Assembly (NCBI RefSeq): GCF_022968795.1
Contig: NZ_JALJRB010000025.1
Span: 1 to 40,000, forward strand
DNA: 40,000 nucleotides
Direction: 5' to 3'
Origin: Desulfatitalea alkaliphila
GTDB taxonomy: Bacteria; Desulfobacterota; Desulfobacteria; Desulfobacterales; Desulfosarcinaceae
A program made the translations under genes and the position numbers. Shown here piece by piece: positions 14,337 through 22,494 of this stretch (position 1 is the stretch's first letter; every line of letters begins with the position of its first letter). The notes under the pieces were generated by a model. It saw only the letters and a program-made list of their open reading frames with translations, had not been told where the DNA came from and did not search any database.

Positions 14337-15416
14337 TTATCGGTTTCCCCGCAGGTATTTGCGTATCGCCGCATTGTGCTCGGCGTAGGTGGCGGAGAAG
14401 TGGTGGCTGCCGTCTTTTTTGGAGACGAAAAAGAGATAGTTGCTTTCCGCCGGATAAAGCGCCGCCTCCAGAGCGGCGCGGCCAGGATTGGCGATGGGGC
14501 CCAGTGGTAGTCCGCGGATGCGATAGGTGTTGTAGGGAGAGTCGGTTTGCAGGTGGTGCGGGGTGATCGGGCCTTCGAACTCGGCGATACCGTAAACGGC
14601 GGTCGGGTCGCTTTCCAATCGCATGTTGCGCTGTATGCGGTTGTGAAAAACCGATGCGATCAAGTGGCGCTCGGAAGGGTGCCCGGTCTCTTTTTCGATC
14701 ATGGCCGCCAAGGTGACCAGCTCAAGCAGGGAAAGGTTCAACTCCTTGGCCCGTGCGTGCCACACGTCGGAAAACTGGCTTTTGAATTTGTTGACCATCG
14801 TGGCGACCAGCGCTTTGGGCTCGATCCGGCGGGGGAAATAGTAGGTGTCGGGAAACAGGTAGCCTTCCAGGCTCGGTCCCTCCAGGTCCATGGCGGCAAC
14901 CACTTGCGGGTCGTAGACCAATTCTTTGAAGGCCTTCGCGTCTGTAATACCTATCCGGTCGATTTCGGCGGCGATCTGCTCGATGGTGAAGCCTTCCGGA
15001 ATGGTCAGCCGATGCAGCAGCACTTTCGCATTGACCACGGTGTCCAGCACTTCCGCCGGCGTCATGGTGGCCGCTAAACCGTATTCACCGGCTTTCAGCC
15101 GTTTGTCGTCCTGCTTCAGGCGCGCCAGGATTTTGAAGCGCACCGGGCTGACGATGACCCCTTTCCGGTGCAGTTGCGCGGCGAAATTGTGAAAGCTGGC
15201 ACCCGGCGGCACTTCGATGACGATGGGCGTTGGATCGGTGCCGGCCGGTCGATGGGTGAACTGCTGCAAATCGACCCAGGCCCACACCGCGACGGCGACG
15301 ATGATCAATACCAGGGCGATGAGAAAGCGGATCAGGAACTTCACGTTGTTGAGAAACCTTTGGTTGACCATGGGAACATCGGGCCCGCTTCGGCGAATCT
15401 CTCCTGCGGCCGTCAT
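14337..15416 (-). CDS. mltG: Endolytic murein transglycosylase MltG
   Basis: Up to 359 residues. A cytoplasmic N-terminal stretch precedes one transmembrane helix (FLIRFLIALVLIIVAVAVWA, about residues 27-46), then a LysM-like domain (IVIEVPPGASFHNFAAQLHR) and the YceG catalytic domain with the active-site Glu in LAAMIEKETG and the conserved SVFHNRI and SPYNTYRIRGLPLGPIANPG. MltG cuts nascent glycan strands at the inner membrane and influences strand length. An internal ATG at 15371 (Met16) is an alternative start; neither has a strong ribosome binding site. The 255 bp between this gene and wrbA hold nothing I can support. Confidence 0.93.
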   Translation of the reverse strand: MTAAGEIRRSGPDVPMVNQRFLNNVKFLIRFLIALVLIIVAVAVWAWVDLQQFTHRPAGTDPTPIVIEVPPGASFHNFAAQLHRKGVIVSPVRFKILARLKQDDKRLKAGEYGLAATMTPAEVLDTVVNAKVLLHRLTIPEGFTIEQIAAEIDRIGITDAKAFKELVYDPQVVAAMDLEGPSLEGYLFPDTYYFPRRIEPKALVATMVNKFKSQFSDVWHARAKELNLSLLELVTLAAMIEKETGHPSERHLIASVFHNRIQRNMRLESDPTAVYGIAEFEGPITPHHLQTDSPYNTYRIRGLPLGPIANPGRAALEAALYPAESNYLFFVSKKDGSHHFSATYAEHNAAIRKYLRGNR

Positions 15417-15671
15417 TGCGCTATGTGAATCAGACAGCAGAAGGCGTCAGGCGTTTGAGATCTCCTGCCGGGACTTATTCGTCACACGGGCGTTTCGCCA
15501 CACTAAAGCGCAGTTTGGCGGATGGATCAAGGGGGGTGTGCGAAAATCCGCTGCGCATCGTCGCTGCCGGCCGCTCGCCGGTTGCGTCGCTGACCGCTTG
15601 CGGCCGGCAGGCGACTCATGCGAAGTCGTATTTGCACGCTCGTTCAATGAGGCGCATTTTCCCTGAGGGGA

Positions 15672-16286
15672 TCAACCGCGCAACTTTTTGGTGATTTCCG
15701 CCACCCGTTTGCCCAGGGCTTGCGCAATCGCCAGATCCTCGGGGGCGGGGGAGAGCTCTCCGGATGAGCCGGCTATGGTGGAGGCGCCGTAGGGGGTACC
15801 GCCCCTTCCTTCCGTATGCAGCATGCCCGGGGTCGAGTAGGGAACGCCCACGATCACCATGCCAAGGTGGATCAGAGGCGGCATCATGGTCAGCAAGGTG
15901 GTTTCCTGGCCGCCGTGGCTCGTGGCGGTGGAGGTAAAAAGACCGGCCGGTTTGCCTTCCATGAGACCCTTGGACCAGAGTTCGGCGGTGCCGTCGATCA
16001 GTTGTTTCATTTGGGCGGTCATGTTGCCGTAGCGGGTGGGGCTGCCGAAGATCACCCCGTCGGCCTGTTGCAAGTCGTCGTTGGTGCACACCGGAATGGC
16101 GGCCTGTTGTTCGCGAAGGCCGCGGGCGAATTCGTTGTCGTCGATGATTTTGTTGACGGCGTCGAACTCCTGGACGCGCCGCAACACAGGTTCGACGCCG
16201 CTGACGCTGCCGACGCCTTCATGGACCGCTTGGGCCATTTTCAAGGTGTGGCCGTACATGGAATAAAAAACGGTCAAAACTTTCAT
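15672..16286 (-). CDS. wrbA: NAD(P)H:quinone oxidoreductase WrbA
   Basis: A 204-residue flavodoxin-fold protein with a near-perfect AAAGGAGG before the ATG. The FMN phosphate loop is YSMYGHTLKMAQ; the WrbA signature FGSPTRYGNMTAQMKQLID and the late TSTATSHGGQETTLL and GTPYGASTIAG segments are all present. WrbA reduces quinones by two electrons and protects against oxidative stress. It is transcribed alone on the minus strand; the Shine-Dalgarno sequence suggests high translation. Confidence 0.95.
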   Translation of the reverse strand: MKVLTVFYSMYGHTLKMAQAVHEGVGSVSGVEPVLRRVQEFDAVNKIIDDNEFARGLREQQAAIPVCTNDDLQQADGVIFGSPTRYGNMTAQMKQLIDGTAELWSKGLMEGKPAGLFTSTATSHGGQETTLLTMMPPLIHLGMVIVGVPYSTPGMLHTEGRGGTPYGASTIAGSSGELSPAPEDLAIAQALGKRVAEITKKLRG

Positions 16287-16778
16287 TGCGAACCCTCCTT
16301 TACTGCTGTTGGGTGTATGGGCACCAATGGTTCGTGTGCCGTTTCGCTTACGCGGCGCTGAAGGACAATGCCGGCGCCGTGCGGTTCATGGAACGCAATA
16401 TAAGATGGGATCGGTGGCTGTAAACGGCTGTGTTTGCAACGGCAGTCAAGGTTGTGGGTTCAACTGCCTTTCCGGATTGCCGCCTTTTGAGTTCCTCTGT
16501 GGAAAGTGCGCAAAAATCGAAACCGCGAAAACAGCGGCGGCGAGTCGCATAATCAGAAAAGTGAGATATGGTAGGCAATAAAAGGCATGGCATCGATTAT
16601 GCTTTACAATATGAAAAAAGACCTCAAAAGGACCGTTGGTGTTCGCTTCGGCCGACCGGGGTTCTTTTTTTGTAGCCGCTTGATCGAATCGGCGCCCGGG
16701 CGGGAGGGGTTGGGGGTGCGCATCCACTGCGCGCCATTGAAGAGAGTCACTTGAAATTTCAATGAAGAGGAGGCTGAG
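16287..16778. other. Gap between wrbA and lipoprotein, with one terminator-like hairpin
   Basis: A 490-bp stretch without a gene I can support. An imperfect hairpin (16630-16639 with 16652-16664, with a bulge) followed by seven T (16665-16671) looks like a plus-strand terminator although no plus-strand gene precedes it. A -10-like TACAAT lies at 16605-16610 but no -35 box fits, so a small RNA at about 16617-16671 is possible but weak. The rest holds the presumed divergent promoters. Confidence 0.3.
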
Positions 16779-17348
16779 ATGAAACAATTAACAAGTATAG
16801 CATTGATTTTGCTTTTATCGGCGTTCGTGATGGTGGGTTGCTCCCAAAAGAGCGGCACGGAGGGACAAGCCGAAGCGCCGGCGGAAACACCGGTTGGGAC
16901 CACTGCCGAGCAAGCCTTGGACCAGGCTGCCGACACCATGACCCAAGCCGGAGAACAAGCGGCCGAAGCCATGGAACAAGCCCGTGAATCGGGCGCGGAT
17001 GTTTTGGAGCAGGTCCGGGAAGAAGGCGCGGATGCCTTGGAACAGGCTGAGGAGAGTGCTTCGCAAGCCATGGACAAGATGGCCGAGGGCGCATCCAAGG
17101 CGGCGGATGAGGCCCGTCAGATGGCCGAATCGGTCACAGAGCAGGGCGCCACTCAGATGGATGGGATCCGCGGTACATTGGTGGAGACCGAACAGGGCGT
17201 GGCCCTTTTCAGCGATATGGGCAATTTCGTGCTCGCCGGCCAGGACCTGGACGCGATGGTAGGCAAGGATGTGCTGGTCAGTGGTACCGTCCAGGAAGGA
17301 GAGGGCGTGCCGGTGCTCAATATTTCCTCCATTTCGGTGGTCGAGTAA
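16779..17348 (+). CDS. Lipoprotein with long coiled coil and small beta domain
   Basis: A 189-residue protein with AGAGGAGG before the ATG. The N-terminal hydrophobic segment ends in FVMVGC, a lipobox-like site with Cys21, so it is probably a lipoprotein. Residues 40-125 are an Ala/Glu/Gln-rich amphipathic helix with roughly 11-residue periodicity (EQA.EQARESGADVLEQV). The last 60 residues look like a small beta (OB-like) domain ending in ISSISVVE. Helical lipoproteins of this type associate with the envelope; the exact function is unknown. A strong terminator follows, and it has its own transcript. Confidence 0.7.
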   Translation: MKQLTSIALILLLSAFVMVGCSQKSGTEGQAEAPAETPVGTTAEQALDQAADTMTQAGEQAAEAMEQARESGADVLEQVREEGADALEQAEESASQAMDKMAEGASKAADEARQMAESVTEQGATQMDGIRGTLVETEQGVALFSDMGNFVLAGQDLDAMVGKDVLVSGTVQEGEGVPVLNISSISVVE

Positions 17349-17378
17349 CCTTTTTCCCTATTGCGTTGATGGATCAAA

Positions 17379-17409
17379 GGGCGGCCGGGGCTCCGGCCAC
17401 CCTTTTTTT
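17379..17409 (+). terminator. Intrinsic terminator after the lipoprotein gene
   Basis: GGGCGGCCGG (17379-17388), loop GGCT and CCGGCCACCC (17393-17402) pair over 9 of 10 positions (one C-A mismatch) and are followed by seven T. It is 30 bp past the lipoprotein stop. Confidence 0.85.
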
Positions 17410-17615
17410 CGAGTCGGTGGAGGGTCCCTACCCTCCGCCGGCTTGGTTTTCGCCCGCCGTTTTGTGCTTTCTTGCCGGATACCTGGCCGCGTCTGTGACC
17501 ATGGATCTCTTCCGATGCGCCGACGGTTGACGCGCAAGGTCGCCATCGCTTAAATAGACGGTAGGGCTCGCGAAACAATAAATTTGCATTTTAGGCGCCC
17601 GGATTTGGGTCGGAT

Positions 17616-17689
17616 TGGCCCGATCAGCGGATTCAAAACCGGAGGCATAGCGAGCTATTCCGAGGATTATGAATCCGCTGATCGGGCCA
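17616..17689. repeat. Perfect 20-bp inverted repeat with nested hairpin
   Basis: TGGCCCGATCAGCGGATTCA at 17616-17635 is exactly complementary to 17670-17689. The 34-nt loop holds a second stem (ATAGC/GCTAT with CGGA/TCCG flanks). The structure of 74 bp resembles a dispersed palindromic repeat. It overlaps the 5' extension of the open frame of the next gene, which is one reason for choosing the later start there. Confidence 0.65.
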
Positions 17690-17767
17690 AGACGACCTGA
17701 AGCAGGGATGCATAAAAGGGGAGTTGTTTTTTCGCGAGCCCTTAGCGCCGATGGGAGGGCGACCACC

Positions 17768-19150
17768 ATGAGCCAGGACGATATCCGGCAAATTTCCGAT
17801 GCACTGCTGTACGCCCTGTTGGACAACCCCTACGAGAGCCTGATCCTGATCGATGCAGCCGGTATTGTCCGTTTCGTCAGCCACGCCAATGAGAGCGTCC
17901 GGGGTGTCAGCGCCCAAAGCGCCGTCGGCCGGCACATCAGCGAGGTGAGCCCCGACTCCGAACTGCCGCGCATCATCCGTACGGGCAAGGCGGAAATCGG
18001 CCACAGCCTGGTGCTGCGGGATCGGGAGCGCATTGTGGCACGCATTCCGCTGACCCGGGACGGGCAAGTGATCGGCGCCGCCGGCAAGCTGCTGCTCTCC
18101 AGTCCCGAGAAAGTCAAAGCCCTCTATCAGCGCATCGAAAGCTTGGAAAAGCAGCTCGATTATTACAAGTCGGCCTACAAGCAGATCTACGGCAGCCGGT
18201 TTACCTTTGACAACATCATCGGTCAAAGCCGCAAGCTGCAGGAAGCAAAGGCGCTGGCGCTTAAGGCGGCGCAGAACGATTCGTCGGTGATCATTCTGGG
18301 CGAATCGGGGACGGGCAAGGAGATGTTCGCCCACGCCATCCACATGGCCGGCCCGCGGGCCGGGCGTAATTTCATCCGCATCAACTGTGGCGCGATTCCC
18401 GGCGAACTTTTTGAATCCGAGCTGTTCGGCTATGAACCGGGGGCCTTTACCGGTGCCCGGCGTCAAGGCGCCGCGGGGAAAATCGAGTTGGGGCACAAGG
18501 GGACCGTTTTTCTGGACGAGATCAGCGAAATGCCGCTGCGCATGCAGGTCAAGCTGCTGCGGGTGTTGCAAGACAAGGTGGTGGAGCGCATCGGCGGCGG
18601 CAAGCCCCGGCAGATCGATTTCCGTATCATCAGCGCCACCCACCAGGATCTGGAGAGCATGATCCGGCAGGGCACCTTCCGTCTGGACCTGTTTTACCGG
18701 CTCAACGTGATGTTGATCCGTCTGCCGGCCCTGCGTACCATTCCCGAGGATATCCCATTGATCTTCAATGCGATTTTGGCCGATTTATGCCGCGCCGGCG
18801 GCCGGTCGGTCGTCGAGGTGCGCCCCGACGCCCTGGCGGCCCTCTGCGCCTACCACTGGCCCGGCAACGTGCGCGAATTGCGCAATGTGGCCGAGCGGGC
18901 GTTGGTGGTGGCCGACGGCCGACAGATTGATCGCCGGGACCTGCCCGGCGCGGTTCGGGGCGCGGCTGCCACGGAGGATGGCGCACCGCAGGCGGCGCAG
19001 CCGCTAAAAGCGGTTCTCGAAACGGCCGAACGGGAGTCCATTGTCACGGCATTGCGGCAAACCGATGGAAACAAGGCAAAGGCGGCCGCCTTGCTGGGTA
19101 TTCATCGAACCGGGCTGTACCAGAAGATGCATAAATACCAATTGCTTTGA
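17768..19150 (+). CDS. Sigma-54-dependent activator: PAS, AAA+, Fis HTH
   Basis: A 460-residue protein from the ATG at 17768, which has GGGAGG upstream; the frame is open to 17669 but crosses an inverted repeat. Residues 20-105 are a PAS sensor domain (LILIDAAGIVRFVSHANES). The AAA+ domain has Walker A GESGTGKE (178-185), the sigma-54 contact loop GAFTGA (225-230) and Walker B GTVFLDE (245-251). The C-terminus is a Fis-type HTH (GNKAKAAALLGIHRTGLYQKM). It activates sigma-54 RNA polymerase in response to a PAS ligand. The neighbouring acyl-CoA dehydrogenase gene carries a sigma-54 promoter and is the natural target. Confidence 0.93.
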   Translation: MSQDDIRQISDALLYALLDNPYESLILIDAAGIVRFVSHANESVRGVSAQSAVGRHISEVSPDSELPRIIRTGKAEIGHSLVLRDRERIVARIPLTRDGQVIGAAGKLLLSSPEKVKALYQRIESLEKQLDYYKSAYKQIYGSRFTFDNIIGQSRKLQEAKALALKAAQNDSSVIILGESGTGKEMFAHAIHMAGPRAGRNFIRINCGAIPGELFESELFGYEPGAFTGARRQGAAGKIELGHKGTVFLDEISEMPLRMQVKLLRVLQDKVVERIGGGKPRQIDFRIISATHQDLESMIRQGTFRLDLFYRLNVMLIRLPALRTIPEDIPLIFNAILADLCRAGGRSVVEVRPDALAALCAYHWPGNVRELRNVAERALVVADGRQIDRRDLPGAVRGAAATEDGAPQAAQPLKAVLETAERESIVTALRQTDGNKAKAAALLGIHRTGLYQKMHKYQLL

Positions 19151-19191
19151 TCCAACCACAGGCCGGATTACCTGCCCAGTGAACCTTTTTC

Positions 19192-19287
19192 TCTACATGT
19201 AGATAAAAATCGACACATCATTCGTTGTGCAATAACAACAGCAGGATACTGTCGTCTTTGTATTGATGTGTAGTGGTTGCTATACAC
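19192..19287. promoter_or_regulatory. Candidate activator binding sites upstream of the sigma-54 promoter
   Basis: A perfect 12-bp palindrome TCTACATGTAGA lies at 19192-19203, about 200 bp before the promoter at 19388, and an interrupted repeat GTGTA/TACAC lies at 19268-19287. Both are at the distance usual for enhancer sites of sigma-54 activators. A run of nine C (19300-19308) separates them from the promoter. Binding is inferred. Confidence 0.4.
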
Positions 19288-19387
19288 TTATCGATGCCGC
19301 CCCCCCCCTATCGCCATTGATTGCGCTTTAGTTATAAATGTAATAAAATCGGTATGGTATAGCATGAATGGGATGCATTTATCAGGT

Positions 19388-19403
19388 TGGCAAGCATATT
19401 GCT
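19388..19403 (+). promoter_or_regulatory. Sigma-54 (-24/-12) promoter of the acyl-CoA dehydrogenase
   Basis: TGGCAAGCATATTGCT matches the consensus TGGCAC-N5-TTGCA/T, with GG at 19389-19390 and GC at 19401-19402 separated by exactly 10 bp. Transcription would start near 19414, giving a leader of about 113 nt before the ATG at 19527. Confidence 0.7.
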
Positions 19404-19526
19404 CAGCATATTGCTCAATCGATTGGCAGCTTGTCAACTCATCAACCGCGCATGCACCCTACACACCGCCAACAGGCGCAGACCGCATCAGGTCACGGCC
19501 GTCGGCATGGATTCAACGGAGGAAAA

Positions 19527-21308
19527 ATGGGACATTTCAAAATCAATTCCAAGGACGTGATGTTCATTCTCAAGGAGCAACTGCAATACGGTCGACTCTG
19601 CAAGCTGGATCGTTACAGTGACCAGAACGAGAAAGTGCTGGACCTGCTGGTCAAGGAGGCCATCGAGTTCGCCAAGGGGGTGTTGGATCCCCTGAACGAG
19701 GTGGGGGAGACCGAGGGGCTGAAGTTCGAGAACAATCAGGTCAAGTGCCCGCCGGGGTTCAAAGAGGCCTTCAAAAAGTACGGCGAGGACGGCTGGACGG
19801 CGGCGGCCCGCGACCTGGAGCACGGTGGCCAGGGCTTTCCCCACATGATGCGCATCGTGATCAACGATTTCATGTACGGCGCCTGTCAGTCCTTCAATAT
19901 GGCGCCCAGCCTGACCCATGGGGCCGCCCATTTGATCGAAAGCTTCGGCACCAAGGCGTTGATCGACACCTATGTGCCCAAGATGTTCGACGGCACCTGG
20001 GCCGGCACCATGTGCTTGACCGAGCCCAACGCCGGTTCCAACCTGGCCGCCTTGGAGACCACGGCCTATCCCGAGGGCGATCACTACAAAATCAAAGGCA
20101 CCAAAATATTCATCTCCTGGGGTGAGCACGACTTGGCGGACAATATCGTCCATCTGGTGCTGGCGCGCATCGACGGGGAGCCCGAAGGCGTGCGGGGGAT
20201 CTCCTTGTTCGTGGTGCCCAAGATGCGGGTCAATGCCGACGGCTCCGTCGGGGAGCCCAACGATGTGGTCTGTACGGGCATCGAGGAGAAATTGGGGCTT
20301 CACGCATCGCCCACCGCCGCCCTGAGCTTCGGCGCCAAGGACGGTTGTATCGGTTATCTGTGCGGCGAGAAGAACAAAGGCCTGGCCCATATGTTTCAGA
20401 TGATGAACGCGGCGCGCATCAATACCGGCGTCAGCGGCATGGCCATGGCCAGCACGGCCTATTTAAACGCCCTGGCCTATGTCAAGGATCGCATTCAAGG
20501 GCGTGACATCGCCGGCCGCCAGAAGGGTGAAGTGGCCATCATCCATCATCCCGATGTGCGGCGCATGCTGCTCTGGATGAAGGCCAACGTGGACGGCATG
20601 CGCTCCATGATCTACACCGGCGCTTTCTGGTCCGATCTGGCCCTCGAGCTGCCGGAAGGTGAAGAGCGGGGCCACTATGAGAATTTGACCGATTTCATGA
20701 CCCCCATCATCAAAGCCTACTGCTCCGATCTGGGATTCCGGGTGTGTGAGATCGCCATGCAGTGTCTGGGTGGCTACGGCTATTGCCGGGATTATCCCAT
20801 CGAGCAATACCTGCGGGATGCCAAAATCATGTCCCTGTACGAAGGCACCAACGGCATCCAGTCCACCGACTTGATGGGCCGCAAGATGACCATCCGCGAC
20901 GGAGCCTGCGTCAAGGCCTTCCAGAAGGAGATCGAGGGTTTCTGTGAGGCCCATCGGGAGCATCCGGAACTGGGTGATCGAATTCGTGCGTTGTATGGCG
21001 TGGTCCAGCGGCTGCTGGAGGTGTCCGAGGATATGAAACAGCGTCAGAAGAGCGATCCGCTGCAGTGGGCCTCCTACACCTATCCCGCCCTGCTGGCCTA
21101 CGGCGAGGTGATCATGTGCTGGCGCTTGCTGGACATGGCGGTGATCGCCGCCGAAACCCTCAAAAAGAAGAAGTCGGATTTCTACCAGGGCAAGGTGTTC
21201 CAGGCCACCTACTATGTGGACACGACCCTGCCCCACACCCTGGCCACCCTGGAGAGCTGCTTGCGGCCGGGCCGGGAAGTTATGGATATTCCCGACGGCG
21301 CTTTCTGA
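19527..21308 (+). CDS. Acyl-CoA dehydrogenase, long FadE/DmdC type
   Basis: A 593-residue protein. The ATG at 19527 has GGAGG 6 nt upstream; the frame is open to 19368 but that part covers the promoter. It has the FAD acyl-CoA dehydrogenase domains: N-terminal helical part, MCLTEPNAGSNLA with the flavin-contact motif, the GYCRDYPIEQYLRDAKIMSLYEGTNGIQ block and a C-terminal helical extension typical of the about 590-residue subgroup that includes 3-methylmercaptopropionyl-CoA dehydrogenase (DmdC). It oxidises an acyl-CoA to its 2-enoyl form, passing electrons to ETF; the substrate cannot be read from sequence. Control by the upstream sigma-54 activator suggests induction by a carbon source. 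Confidence 0.93.
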   Translation: MGHFKINSKDVMFILKEQLQYGRLCKLDRYSDQNEKVLDLLVKEAIEFAKGVLDPLNEVGETEGLKFENNQVKCPPGFKEAFKKYGEDGWTAAARDLEHGGQGFPHMMRIVINDFMYGACQSFNMAPSLTHGAAHLIESFGTKALIDTYVPKMFDGTWAGTMCLTEPNAGSNLAALETTAYPEGDHYKIKGTKIFISWGEHDLADNIVHLVLARIDGEPEGVRGISLFVVPKMRVNADGSVGEPNDVVCTGIEEKLGLHASPTAALSFGAKDGCIGYLCGEKNKGLAHMFQMMNAARINTGVSGMAMASTAYLNALAYVKDRIQGRDIAGRQKGEVAIIHHPDVRRMLLWMKANVDGMRSMIYTGAFWSDLALELPEGEERGHYENLTDFMTPIIKAYCSDLGFRVCEIAMQCLGGYGYCRDYPIEQYLRDAKIMSLYEGTNGIQSTDLMGRKMTIRDGACVKAFQKEIEGFCEAHREHPELGDRIRALYGVVQRLLEVSEDMKQRQKSDPLQWASYTYPALLAYGEVIMCWRLLDMAVIAAETLKKKKSDFYQGKVFQATYYVDTTLPHTLATLESCLRPGREVMDIPDGAF

Positions 21309-21369
21309 TTGTGTTCCATGCCATCGGTCCGGGCCGCGCCGCGGCACGGTTCCGACCGATGAATGATAC

Positions 21370-21397
21370 GACCGGCGGGGCGTCCGCCCCGCCGGTC
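21370..21397 (+). terminator. GC-rich hairpin after the acyl-CoA dehydrogenase gene
   Basis: A 12-bp perfect stem, GACCGGCGGGGC (21370-21381) with its complement at 21386-21397, and a 4-nt loop, followed by TTCG without a long T-run. A probable transcript end 60 bp past the stop. Confidence 0.6.
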
Positions 21398-21546
21398 TTC
21401 GATCTCTTCGCGTACCTTGCCGCAAAAAAGACTTGCTTCAACCCTTCCTGCCCCATTAATTAGTGTTCATCCGTTGATCGGACGGAACCAACCCTTTCGC
21501 TGTGGCGAACAACCGTCGGCCCATCATGCAAAGAGCGGCAGCCATC

Positions 21547-22494
21547 ATGCTTTCAGAACCATCCGCACGGCGCAAACCCAATGCACTTGAACCGGGCGAT
21601 ACCATCGGCATCGTCGCCCCGGCGAGCCCCTTTTCGGTGCCCGATCTGGCGCGGGGGGTGGCTCTGCTGCATGCCATGGGCTTTGCCACCCGTTTGAGCG
21701 GCGATCTGTTCGCCCGTCAAGGGTGTCTGGCCGGTTCGGACGCCTTGCGGGCGGCGCAGCTGCACACCATGTTCGCCGACGATGCCGTCCATGCCATCAT
21801 GTGTGCCCGCGGCGGATACGGCGGTCTGCGCCTGCTGCAAAGCCTCGACTATGCCCTGATTGCGGCCCATCCAAAGCCGTTCATCGGTTTCAGCGACACC
21901 ACCGCCCTGCACCAGGCCATTCGTCTCAAAACCGGCTTGGTGACCTTTCACGGTCCCATGGTTTGCAGTTTGGAACCGTCCGACGCCGCCGCCGGCAGTG
22001 CGCTGCAGCAAATGTTGCAAGCCGTCGCCATGGGGCCGCCGCGGATTGCCGGCCTGCGCACGCTGCGGCCCGGTCGAGGGGAGGGGATATTGGTGGGAGG
22101 CAATTTGTCCACATTGTGCAGCCTTATTGGCACGCCTTTTGCTCAATCTTACCATGGGTGCGTTTTGTTTCTCGAGGACAGGGGGGAACGGCCTTACCGC
22201 ATTGATCGCATGCTGGTCCAGATGAAGCTGGCCGGCTGCTTTGAGGGGTTAGCGGGATTGGTTTTGGGCTCTTTTTCAGATTGCGGTGCCGGAGAGGAGA
22301 TTGACGCCATCGTGCGCCAACTGTTTGACGACCGGCCCATCCCCATCATGACCGGATTGGCCGCGGGCCATCAAAATCCCAATCGGACCCTTCCCCTAGG
22401 TGTGACGGTGGTGCTGGATGCGGGCAGCGGGACTTTGCGCTTCGAAGAGGCCGCCACGGTGCAAAAGCCGGATCGGATTTCATCCCATGTTTGA
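21547..22494 (+). CDS. ldcA: LD-carboxypeptidase (muramoyltetrapeptide carboxypeptidase)
   Basis: A family S66 peptidase of 315 residues from the ATG at 21547, which starts 14 residues before GDTIGIVAPASPF; GTG 21502 and ATG 21526 are possible earlier starts. Motifs: CARGGYGGLRLL, the nucleophile Ser116 in FIGFSDTTAL, the Glu in LFLEDRGERPYRIDRML, and the His in AAGHQNPNRTLPLG, giving the Ser-Glu-His triad. LdcA removes the terminal D-Ala from recycled tetrapeptides in the cytoplasm. It overlaps the serine hydrolase gene by 8 bp, forming a cell-wall recycling pair. Confidence 0.92.
   Translation: MLSEPSARRKPNALEPGDTIGIVAPASPFSVPDLARGVALLHAMGFATRLSGDLFARQGCLAGSDALRAAQLHTMFADDAVHAIMCARGGYGGLRLLQSLDYALIAAHPKPFIGFSDTTALHQAIRLKTGLVTFHGPMVCSLEPSDAAAGSALQQMLQAVAMGPPRIAGLRTLRPGRGEGILVGGNLSTLCSLIGTPFAQSYHGCVLFLEDRGERPYRIDRMLVQMKLAGCFEGLAGLVLGSFSDCGAGEEIDAIVRQLFDDRPIPIMTGLAAGHQNPNRTLPLGVTVVLDAGSGTLRFEEAATVQKPDRISSHV

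Noticed and set aside
17633-18643. Minus-strand frame of over 330 codons opposite the sigma-54 activator
   Set aside because: Shadow of the activator gene; no motif and no start signal.
19300-19308. Run of nine C between the activator sites and the sigma-54 promoter as a phase-variable switch
   Set aside because: A nine-base C run is not surprising by chance in 40 kb of GC-rich DNA and lies outside both promoter boxes.
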